Below, one piece after another: positions 18,153 through 25,266 of a DNA stretch of 64,000 nucleotides. Origin of the DNA: Marinobacter sediminum. Its GTDB lineage: Bacteria > Pseudomonadota > Gammaproteobacteria > Pseudomonadales > Oleiphilaceae. Within the stretch, counting starts at the first letter, position 1. Each line of letters begins with the position of its first letter. Made by a program: the position numbers and the translations under genes. The notes below the pieces were generated by a model, which was not told the origin of the DNA, searched no databases, and was given only the letters and a program-made list of their open reading frames with translations. The DNA is taken from the NCBI RefSeq assembly GCF_016820575.1, contig NZ_JAEMQH010000002.1, positions 434,001-498,000 of the forward strand, in the 5' to 3' direction.

Positions 18153-19295
18153 ATGACCACTGCAGTGATGGAGACGCCGGACAGTGCCCTGACCTTATCC
18201 CGTCCGGGTGGTGGCGACGCCTCGCTGCGAGCGTGGGATGCGGCCGATGAGCTGTTGCTGGCTGAGGCGCATCAGCGCCTGGCCATGCTGTCGTCTCCTC
18301 GAGTACTCATTATTGATGATCAGTTCGGAGCATTGACGCTGGGGTTGTGCGCCTTCAACCCGGAGGTGGTTGCCGACAGTGCAACCCTGCCCGCGGCGGT
18401 GGCGCACAATGCTGGCCTGAATTCTGCCGTCGACGCACCGTCAACGGTATTCAGTTGGCTGAATCCGCCGCAGGGCGAGTACGACGTCGTTATTCTGAGA
18501 GTGCCGCGCCAGGCTGAATACCTGGCCTGGCTGCTGCGCTGGGTTAATGGTGTTCTGGCTGGAGACGGCCTGTTGCTGGCGGGCGGGATGATCAAGCATC
18601 TGCCTGACCGTGGTGTGGAGGTTTTTGCCCAGGCCGTGCACACCGACGCTGTATTGCCGGCACGAAAGAAAGCCCGGGTCGTGGTCTGTAGTCGCGGTAC
18701 TGCCGATTTGGACAGTTGGTCCGGTAGCTGGAAAAGCTATGACGTAGACGGGAGTCAGCTACAGGTAGGCGCCTTGCCTGCCGTGTTTGCCCGGGAAAAA
18801 CTGGATATCGGCACCCGCCTGTTTTTGCCTCATGTGAAAACAGCTGTGTCTGCGCTGGCGACGAACGCCCGGGTTCTGGATCTGGCCTGTGGCAATGGTG
18901 TGGTTGGGCTGGTGGCGCTGGAGCAACGGCCGGATCTGGAGATGAACTTTGCGGATGTCTCCAGCCAGGCGGTGGCGAGCGCCCGGGACAATGTGTCCCG
19001 GCAGTTTCCGGAGAGTCAGGCCCGGTTTGATCACGCCGACGGCATCGGCGATTCGGCCGGGCAGTATGATCTGATTTTGCTTAATCCACCGTTCCATGAG
19101 GGCGGTGTGGTGGGCGATCACATTGCTTTGCGGCTGTTTCGTGCAGCGGCGCAGCACCTGGCGCCGGGCGGTTCGCTTTTAATTGTTGGCAATCGCCACC
19201 TTGGCTATCACCGCAGTCTGCGGAAATTCCTTCCCACCGTTCGTCAGCTCGACGCCAACCCCAAGTTTGTGGTCCTGGAGGCCAGCCAGCGCTGA
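18153..19295 (+). CDS. rlmG: 23S rRNA (guanine-1835-N2)-methyltransferase RlmG
   Basis: A 380-residue protein close in length and layout to E. coli RlmG (378). The N-terminal region has the family's LRAWDAADELLL segment near residue 28. The C-terminal SAM-dependent domain has VLDLACGNGVVGL (near 245) and the catalytic NPPFHEGG (near 310), with NRHLGYHRSLRKF after it. It should methylate G1835 of 23S rRNA. It shares the fold and NPPFH motif with rsmC, its upstream neighbour; the pair looks like an ancient duplication kept side by side. Confidence 0.91.
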   Translation: MTTAVMETPDSALTLSRPGGGDASLRAWDAADELLLAEAHQRLAMLSSPRVLIIDDQFGALTLGLCAFNPEVVADSATLPAAVAHNAGLNSAVDAPSTVFSWLNPPQGEYDVVILRVPRQAEYLAWLLRWVNGVLAGDGLLLAGGMIKHLPDRGVEVFAQAVHTDAVLPARKKARVVVCSRGTADLDSWSGSWKSYDVDGSQLQVGALPAVFAREKLDIGTRLFLPHVKTAVSALATNARVLDLACGNGVVGLVALEQRPDLEMNFADVSSQAVASARDNVSRQFPESQARFDHADGIGDSAGQYDLILLNPPFHEGGVVGDHIALRLFRAAAQHLAPGGSLLIVGNRHLGYHRSLRKFLPTVRQLDANPKFVVLEASQR

Positions 19296-19330
19296 GATTC
19301 GAGCGCTTGGGATAGGGCAGTGGTGCCCGG

Positions 19331-19951
19331 TTATTGCGCCTTGGGCGGCTGGTCGTAGCCGAGACGGGCCAGGGTGTCCACGATGGTCTGGGTCTGGCTG
19401 TCGATCTCGATGTTAACGCGCTGGCCCTCGCTGGCGCTGCCAAAGGTGGTTGCCCGCAGGGTTTCCGGAATAAGGTGCACGTTGAAGCGATTGCCCTCTA
19501 CCTCACCAATAGTCAGGCTGGCGCCGTTGATGGCGATATAGCCTTTGGTGAAGATGTACTTGGTCCAGGCCTCTGGCACTTCAAACCACAGCGTCACATT
19601 GTTTTCGGTCTTCACGATCTCGGCGATGGTGGCCGTGGTGTGAATGTGACCAGACAGCAGGTGCCCGCCAATCTCGTCACCAATTCGCGCCGCGCGCTCA
19701 AAGTTGATCTCGTGTCCGGGCTGAAGGTCGCCAAGGGTGGTGCACTGCAGCGTCTCCTGCATGGCATCAAAGTACAGGTCATTGTTGTCCTGGCGGGTGA
19801 CGGTCAGGCAGGTGCCGTTGACGGCCACCGAAGCACCGATAGTGATGCCGGCCGCCTTGTTGTCAGGCAGGCGAATGACCAAGGTGCTTAACCCGGGTGC
19901 TGCGGTTACCTCTTCGACAATTGCAATGCCTTGAACAATACCTGTGAACAT
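19331..19951 (-). CDS. ribE: Riboflavin synthase, alpha subunit
   Basis: A 206-residue enzyme that dismutates two 6,7-dimethyl-8-ribityllumazines to riboflavin. Two tandem lumazine-binding domains are evident. The first starts with the diagnostic MFTGIVQG and contains GASVAVNGTCLTVT and GGHLLSGHIHTTA. The second repeats the pattern with KGYIAINGASLTIGEV and NVHLIPETLRATT. It aligns well with E. coli RibC over the full length. It stands alone between rlmG (convergent) and the divergent gene at 20149. I looked for an FMN riboswitch in the 197 bases upstream and saw none. Confidence 0.95.
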   Translation of the reverse strand: MFTGIVQGIAIVEEVTAAPGLSTLVIRLPDNKAAGITIGASVAVNGTCLTVTRQDNNDLYFDAMQETLQCTTLGDLQPGHEINFERAARIGDEIGGHLLSGHIHTTATIAEIVKTENNVTLWFEVPEAWTKYIFTKGYIAINGASLTIGEVEGNRFNVHLIPETLRATTFGSASEGQRVNIEIDSQTQTIVDTLARLGYDQPPKAQ

Positions 19952-20148
19952 AGCCAGACCTCTTTGAAAAGACTCGGATGCAGTTGCGGCAGGGCGCCAA
20001 GGATAGCGGTGGAGCGGGCCGATGCCAAGTTGGCCCGGCGGTCGCGCAGGCTTCTATAGCTCAGGCTCAAGATAGTCGCTACCCGGTCGATACATGTATT
20101 ACGTAGCTTGATTCATATCGATTCACTGCCCGTTCTGGAAGTTAAAGC

Positions 20149-21093
20149 ATGGCTGAAAATCAGCGGACAGCGCCCCCGAAGACCGACCCTACCCAAGGAG
20201 CCGTGTTGCGCCAGGGGCGTGCTGCCGATCCGCTGCCCTCGGCCGCGCAGCCTCAGTCTGGGCGGACTGTAGCGCCTACTCCTCCGTCCGCTCCTTCTGC
20301 TCCTGCATCGGCGCAGGGAGCAGACTTGGCGGGCAACCCGAATGCGCCCGTAGGGCTTTCCGAGGCCGCCGAGGCTCTGGAATCCGCGCCCGCTGTTGAG
20401 GAAGAGGAAGAAACCGAAGAGCAGGAGCCAGCCCCTAGCGCATCTGAACAGGCCCAGGCTCAGTTCAAGCAACGCGAACTTCGGTTGATTCTGCGCCAAT
20501 GTGATCGGGTTCTGTTGCTGGATTTCAATCGCCTGGCCATGAGCGATTGGCCAGACGACTACACCCTGGCGACGGCGCGCCGAAACCGTGACCTGTGGTT
20601 ATTCAGTGCCTTTACCGCGGCGGTGGTGTTTGTCAGTGGCCTAACCGGGTTTGTACCGGCCTGGGTGGCGGGTACCGGTTTTGGCGCGTTCATGATCATC
20701 CTGATGCTGGGGATTCCTGCGGTCCGGCGCCTCTACACCTCCAGTCCTTCCTACCTCGATGTCATCATGAAGCGTCAGCGTTTGCTGCGCGAGGCTCGCG
20801 CTTACGCCGCCCATCTTGAGGGCAACGAAGGGTTGATCTGGCAGTGCGCGCGAATGGCCGACTTTAATATTGCCTTGAAGAATGCTCGCTTCAGTTCGCT
20901 GCTCAGGCTTTCAGAGCGGCGGATACTGCCTCGCCATCTGACTCGCCGCGAGCACGTGCGGCTGTACCTGATTTATCTGTTGGAAGCTGAGAAAGCCTAT
21001 GCTCGGGTGCAGGCAGCTTTCTTTGAGGGTAATCGGCGGGCTATCGATCAGGGATGGCAGGGCGTAGCAGCGGAACCAGAGCCAAGAGCTTGA
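20149..21093 (+). CDS. Uncharacterised two-helix membrane protein with disordered N-terminus
   Basis: A 314-residue product of no recognised family. Residues 1-105 are low complexity, rich in Ala, Pro, Ser and Glu with an acidic run (EEEEETEEQE) near 87-96, and are probably disordered in the cytoplasm. Two adjacent transmembrane helices lie at about 150-170 and 174-192. A basic, helical C-terminal domain follows (residues 200-310). The topology suggests both ends are cytoplasmic. The psrA promoter starts inside its stop codon region, so psrA has its own transcription. Confidence 0.75.
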   Translation: MAENQRTAPPKTDPTQGAVLRQGRAADPLPSAAQPQSGRTVAPTPPSAPSAPASAQGADLAGNPNAPVGLSEAAEALESAPAVEEEEETEEQEPAPSASEQAQAQFKQRELRLILRQCDRVLLLDFNRLAMSDWPDDYTLATARRNRDLWLFSAFTAAVVFVSGLTGFVPAWVAGTGFGAFMIILMLGIPAVRRLYTSSPSYLDVIMKRQRLLREARAYAAHLEGNEGLIWQCARMADFNIALKNARFSSLLRLSERRILPRHLTRREHVRLYLIYLLEAEKAYARVQAAFFEGNRRAIDQGWQGVAAEPEPRA

Positions 21094-21118
21094 CAGATCA
21101 GGGCTTCAAACGTATGTT
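21090..21118 (+). promoter_or_regulatory. Sigma-70 promoter of psrA
   Basis: TTGACA at 21090-21095 is a perfect -35 element, overlapping the stop codon of the upstream gene. After a 17-base spacer comes TATGTT (21113-21118) as a -10. Transcription should begin near 21125, inside the second PsrA box. This arrangement fits steric repression. Confidence 0.7.
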
Positions 21119-21133
21119 TCAAACAGACGTTTG
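21107..21133. promoter_or_regulatory. Two tandem PsrA operators upstream of psrA
   Basis: Box 1, CAAACGTATGTTTC (21107-21120), and box 2, CAAACAGACGTTTG (21120-21133), both match the known PsrA motif (C/G)AAAC-N2-4-GTTT(G/C). Box 2 is a perfect palindrome. They share one base, cover the -10 and the predicted start of transcription, and end 20 bases before the psrA ATG. Autorepression relieved by long-chain fatty acids is the established behaviour in Pseudomonas; the application here is inference. Confidence 0.82.
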
Positions 21134-21153
21134 CTAGAGGCTTTGGAAATAAG

Positions 21154-21831
21154 ATGGCGCAGTCTGATACGGTAGATCGGATTCTTGATGCAGCTGAGGA
21201 GCTGTTTGCCGACCGTGGTTTTTCGGAAACCTCGCTCCGAATGATTACCAGTAAGGCTAAAGTAAATCTGGCCGCTGTCAATTACCACTTTGGTTCTAAG
21301 AACGCGCTGATCCATGCTGTGTTCGCCCGATTCCTCACGCCGTTCTCCGCCACTCTGGAAACTGCCTTTGATGAATTGGAGGAGCGCTGTGACGGTCAGC
21401 CGCCAACTCTGAATCAGACGCTTTGGGCACTGACCGAAAGCGCCGTACGTATGCCCCAGCGTAACGAGAAGGGTATCTCCATCTTCATGCGTCTGCTGGG
21501 CTTGGCCTACACCCAATCCCAGGGCCACTTGCGTAAGTTCCTGGAGCAGGAGTACGGCGATCCGTTCAGCCGTTTCATGCGCCTGCTCAAGGAAGCGACC
21601 CCGCAATTGTCCTCGGTTGACCGTTATTGGCGCATTCAGTTCATGCTGGGGGCGACCGCGTTCACCATGTCCAGCAGTGATGCCTTGCGCGACATCCTTC
21701 AGAACAAACTGGGCGTTGAAACCACCATTCAGGAAATCGCCGCTCGCCTGGTGCCCTTCCTTGCCGCCGGTATGCAGGCGGAAGACAAGATGCTGATTCC
21801 AGTCCCGGACAGCCATACCCCGGTTGCCTGA
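21154..21831 (+). CDS. psrA: TetR-family fatty-acid-responsive regulator PsrA
   Basis: A 225-residue TetR-type regulator. The DNA-binding domain reads DTVDRILDAAEELFADRGF then a helix-turn-helix with AAVNYHFGSKNAL (near residues 40-52). The whole N-terminus and much of the ligand domain (FMRLLGLAYTQSQGHLR near 110, FMLGATAFTMS near 165) closely resemble Pseudomonas PsrA. PsrA controls rpoS and beta-oxidation genes and responds to long-chain fatty acids. Two PsrA boxes lie just upstream, supporting both identity and self-control. The neighbouring lexA and nagZ known from P. aeruginosa are not present here. Confidence 0.92.
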   Translation: MAQSDTVDRILDAAEELFADRGFSETSLRMITSKAKVNLAAVNYHFGSKNALIHAVFARFLTPFSATLETAFDELEERCDGQPPTLNQTLWALTESAVRMPQRNEKGISIFMRLLGLAYTQSQGHLRKFLEQEYGDPFSRFMRLLKEATPQLSSVDRYWRIQFMLGATAFTMSSSDALRDILQNKLGVETTIQEIAARLVPFLAAGMQAEDKMLIPVPDSHTPVA

Positions 21832-21889
21832 GATCTGCGCTCTCGGTTAGGCTTCCACTTGGCATTAGCCCCAAGGGAGCTTGACCGGC

Positions 21890-22390
21890 TTGAGTAACGA
21901 CAGCAGCTCTGACCAGAAGATCCACATCAGTCTCGAACGTCAGTGCCTGACCCTGGTCGATGGCGCCGGTTCGGTGCTGGCCGAATACACTGTTTCCACC
22001 GCCCTTAATGGTCCCGGTGAGCAGGACAGCAGCGGCTGTACGCCGCGGGGCAGTCATTATGTCCGCGCCATGATCGGCGATGGCCAGCCCATGTACACCG
22101 TTTACCGTGGCCGCCGGCCCACCGGCGAAATCTATTCCGCTGAACTTGCCGCGCAGTACCCCGCCCGCGATTGGATACTAACCCGCATTCTCTGGCTTTG
22201 TGGCCGCGAGACCGGTAAAAACCGGGGCCCCGGGGTCGATACTTTTCGCCGCTTCATATACATTCACGGCACGCCTGACACAGAGCCCATGGGAGTGCCG
22301 CTTTCCCACGGGTGCGTCCGCATGCGCAACGACGATGTGATCGATCTGTTCAGCCGGGTTAGCACCGGCATCGCCGTCTCTATCTACTAA
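21890..22390 (+). CDS. L,D-transpeptidase (YkuD) family protein
   Basis: A 166-residue protein with the YkuD catalytic signature IHGT (near residue 125) followed by SHGCVRM (near 142-148), where the Cys is the nucleophile. These enzymes form 3-3 peptidoglycan cross-links or attach proteins. No signal peptide is visible, which is unusual but found in small family members. The start is not ATG. TTG 21890 is 10 bases from AGGGAG (21874-21879); a TTG at 21881 is too close to it. It is followed after 23 bases by the MscS gene. Confidence 0.86.
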   Translation: MSNDSSSDQKIHISLERQCLTLVDGAGSVLAEYTVSTALNGPGEQDSSGCTPRGSHYVRAMIGDGQPMYTVYRGRRPTGEIYSAELAAQYPARDWILTRILWLCGRETGKNRGPGVDTFRRFIYIHGTPDTEPMGVPLSHGCVRMRNDDVIDLFSRVSTGIAVSIY

Positions 22391-22413
22391 CTCCGATTGG
22401 CCCGAGGAAATCG

Positions 22414-23667
22414 ATGATCGAAAAAGCAACTGCCATGGTGGATGGCTGGATCGAAACTTTTGATTTGCTGCCCCAGGAGTGGCGAGTAGGTCTCGTCGTC
22501 TTTGCCCTGGTATTCGGCACCGCGACGGTCGCCTACGTTGCCAGCTATATCATTGGTGCGCTTGAGCGCAAATTCAGCAAAACCCGGAACCTCTGGGACG
22601 ATGCCCTGTTGCATGCGGCCCGAAAGCCCGTTGTTGGTTTTGTCTGGTTGCAAGGCGTGTACTGGGCGGCGGAAGTCGCCCACAAGTATTCCGATGCCGC
22701 TGTCTTTGAGGCCAACGAAACCGTCTTGAAGATGGGCTTTATCTGGATTCTGGTCTGGTCGTTGCTGCGCCTGATCAAGGAGAGCGAGAAGATCCTGGTC
22801 TCGCCGATGAAGATGAAAACCCCGATGGACTACACCACCGTGAATGCGGTGAGTAAGCTCTCCCGGGCTGTGGTAATTATTACCGCTGTGCTGATTGCCA
22901 TGCAGTCCCTCGGCTACAGCATTTCCGGTGTGCTGGCGTTTGGTGGCGTCGGTGGCATTGCCGTCGGTTTTGCCGCCAAGGATCTTCTCGCCAACTTCTT
23001 CGGCGGTTTCATCATTCACCTCGATCGTCCTTTCAAGGTCGGTGACTGGGTGCGTTCGCCCGACCGTAATATCGAGGGCGTTGTCGAGCACATTGGCTGG
23101 CGCCTGACCACGCTGCGTACCTTTGACCTTCGCCCGCTCTATGTCCCCAATGCGGCGTTCACCACCATTGCCGTCGAGAATCCATCGCGGATGCGTAATC
23201 GCCGGATCAGTGAAACCATCGGCATTCGTTATGCCGACGTCAGCCAGATGGGCGAGATTGTCGCGGACATTCGCTCCATGCTGGAGAATCATGAGGATAT
23301 CGATACGGATCAGACCCTGATCGTGAACTTCGTGGGCTTCAACGCTTCATCATTGGACATCATGGTGTACACCTTCACCAAGACCACCAAATGGGTCGAG
23401 TTCCACGGGGTGAAGCAGGACGTGCTGTTGCAGATCAGCAGTATCATTGAGGGCTACGGCGCCGAGGTTGCCTTCCCGACTCGCACGTTGCATCTGCCGG
23501 AGGGCGTTCGGTTGGCCAACGGCAAGGCCGGCAAGAAGGATGATTCAGACCAGTCAGGCGAGTCTGAATCTGAAGCTGCAGACAATCGTAAATCCAAAAC
23601 TGCATCCACCACGTCCGGTCGATCGACCCGTTACGGCGATGCAGAAGCCGAAGGAGAAAGCGAGTGA
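22414..23667 (+). CDS. MscS-family mechanosensitive ion channel
   Basis: A 417-residue inner-membrane channel. Four or so hydrophobic helices lie in residues 20-190. The pore helix and beta-domain entry are well conserved: AFGGVGGIAVGFAAKDLLAN (about 170-190), then DRPFKVGDWV (about 203-212) and the MscS beta domain. The C-terminal 60 residues are polar and probably disordered. MscS channels release solutes on hypo-osmotic shock. The stop overlaps the GTG start of the downstream phosphorylase (GTGA), so the two are coupled. Confidence 0.93.
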   Translation: MIEKATAMVDGWIETFDLLPQEWRVGLVVFALVFGTATVAYVASYIIGALERKFSKTRNLWDDALLHAARKPVVGFVWLQGVYWAAEVAHKYSDAAVFEANETVLKMGFIWILVWSLLRLIKESEKILVSPMKMKTPMDYTTVNAVSKLSRAVVIITAVLIAMQSLGYSISGVLAFGGVGGIAVGFAAKDLLANFFGGFIIHLDRPFKVGDWVRSPDRNIEGVVEHIGWRLTTLRTFDLRPLYVPNAAFTTIAVENPSRMRNRRISETIGIRYADVSQMGEIVADIRSMLENHEDIDTDQTLIVNFVGFNASSLDIMVYTFTKTTKWVEFHGVKQDVLLQISSIIEGYGAEVAFPTRTLHLPEGVRLANGKAGKKDDSDQSGESESEAADNRKSKTASTTSGRSTRYGDAEAEGESE

Positions 23668-24452
23668 GCGCAACAGTTGGGCGCAGCCCTGTCGGTATCA
23701 TCGGTGGCACCGGCCTGACCACCTTGTCAGGTCTGGAAATCACCGGCGAACGTTCGGTGGAAACAGCTTGGGGTGCGCCATCTGCGCCACTGGTTGAAGG
23801 TCGGCTGGGTGAGCAGGAAGTGGTGTTCCTATCCCGCCACGGCAACCCGCACCGGATTCCGCCGCATCAGGTGAACTACCGGGCCAACTTGCGCGCGCTT
23901 TACGATGCCGGTGTTCGGACTGTGGTTGGGGTGAACGCCGTGGGTGGCATTCATTCCGAGATGGGGCCTGCGCACATTGTCGTGCCCGATCAGATCATCG
24001 ATTACACCTGGGGCCGACCCAGCACCTTCTTCGAGGGTGAGCTGGATGAAGTGACCCACATCGACTTCACCTGGCCGTACGATGCGGAGGCTCGTAAGAT
24101 TCTGATCGACGCGGCCCGTGCGCAAGGCACACCCTGTTCCGATTTCGGCGTCTACGGAGCAACTCAGGGGCCAAGGCTGGAAACCGCCGCTGAGATCGCT
24201 CGCATGGAGCGGGACGGTTGTGATCTGGTGGGGATGACCGGCATGCCCGAGGCCGTTCTGGCCGCTGAGGTGGGCATGCGATATGTTTGCCTGGGGCTGG
24301 TGGTGAACTGGGCTGCGGGTAAGTCGGACCACATCATTTCCATGGAAGAAATCCATGAGGCCATCGACAAGGGCATGTCCGGAGTGAAGGGCATGCTGGA
24401 AGTGTCGATGGCCGGCCTCGGCGGTCTTACTCCGAAGCCTCAATCTTCTTGA
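23664..24452 (+). CDS. S-methyl-5'-thioinosine phosphorylase (MTIP)
   Basis: A 262-residue purine nucleoside phosphorylase of the MTAP/PNP-II family, starting GTG within the mscS stop. Motifs: IGGTGLTTLSG near residue 13 (phosphate loop), SRHGNPHRIPPHQVNYRAN near 53-71, and the base-site segment DLVGMTGMPEAVLAAE near 190. In P. aeruginosa the protein in this gene neighbourhood (PA3004) acts on methylthioinosine in methionine salvage. The specificity here is transferred from that neighbourhood and is not read from residues. The last 26 bases overlap csiV on the opposite strand. Confidence 0.88.
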   Translation: MSATVGRSPVGIIGGTGLTTLSGLEITGERSVETAWGAPSAPLVEGRLGEQEVVFLSRHGNPHRIPPHQVNYRANLRALYDAGVRTVVGVNAVGGIHSEMGPAHIVVPDQIIDYTWGRPSTFFEGELDEVTHIDFTWPYDAEARKILIDAARAQGTPCSDFGVYGATQGPRLETAAEIARMERDGCDLVGMTGMPEAVLAAEVGMRYVCLGLVVNWAAGKSDHIISMEEIHEAIDKGMSGVKGMLEVSMAGLGGLTPKPQSS

Positions 24453-25266
24453 AGAATACCAGCACGCCAATCGTCGGCGAGTCCAGGAAGTGAATCTCCT
24501 CGCTGCGCATTCTCCGGTTTTCACGAATCCAGGTCAGTAGCTCCAGCGGTGCCGCCGCCGGGGCCTGCTGGGCCTCAAGGCCAGTAGGCTGAGGAGTGAG
24601 CTCATTGGCCTCGGCGTCCGGATTTCCGGCGCTGTCCTGGCCGGCAGTAGCAGCCTCGCTCTGGCCTTGTTCTGCTGGCACGGCTGCTGCCATTGCACCT
24701 TCTGCTTGCTGCCAGTGATTCAGATGTACATCCACGTGCAAGTAGCGCTTGCGATCAATTGTAATATTGCCTTCAATCTCACGGGTGTTGCCACCGGAAA
24801 GCCAGTCGCCCACGGCAACCCGCAGAGGTGCACCTTCGTAGCCCGGAGGGAAAGCCTCGTACCAGCCGGCGGCTACCAGCACCCGGTAGCGCCCGCTGCG
24901 CTCAAGTCGCTGTACTGCGCCGTTCAGGTGCAGTTCGTCGCGCGGGGCAAGGTTGAGAGTGGTTTCCGTTACGCCGCCCCGGTCGACCGTTTTCAGGATC
25001 TCACCTGACTCCAGCGTGGGTTCAACCTTCCGGTTCGCCATTTGCTCATTGACCGCTTCGGGTTCAATGATGCGCTCAAGAATTACCAATTCCGCACGGT
25101 AATAGTTATCCGGAATGGGCTGGCCATTGGCGCCCGAATCCTGTGCCTGTGTGGTCAGTGACAATGTCAGCAGCAGCGCCGTCCATACAGTGCGTGCCGT
25201 CCATCGGCCGCCACGATTACCATCAATCTGCAAGGGTATTACTCCATGTGTGAATCGGGCTTTCAT
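24427..25266 (-). CDS. CsiV-family envelope protein
   Basis: A 279-residue secreted or periplasmic protein. A hydrophobic signal sequence lies at about 24-42 (VWTALLLTLSLTTQAQ), after an unusually long charged head. YRAELVILERI near 57 and the C-terminal EEIHFLDSPTIGVLVFFKKIE are characteristic of the CsiV family, studied in Shewanella as a peptidoglycan-binding partner of a lytic process. A low-complexity Ala/Glu-rich linker occupies about 185-240. The start overlaps the mfd stop by one base (TGATG), so it is translated after mfd. Confidence 0.83.
   Translation of the reverse strand: MKARFTHGVIPLQIDGNRGGRWTARTVWTALLLTLSLTTQAQDSGANGQPIPDNYYRAELVILERIIEPEAVNEQMANRKVEPTLESGEILKTVDRGGVTETTLNLAPRDELHLNGAVQRLERSGRYRVLVAAGWYEAFPPGYEGAPLRVAVGDWLSGGNTREIEGNITIDRKRYLHVDVHLNHWQQAEGAMAAAVPAEQGQSEAATAGQDSAGNPDAEANELTPQPTGLEAQQAPAAAPLELLTWIRENRRMRSEEIHFLDSPTIGVLVFFKKIEASE

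Noticed and set aside
19952..20148. FMN riboswitch upstream of riboflavin synthase
   Set aside because: The conserved RFN-element core sequences are not visible in the region.
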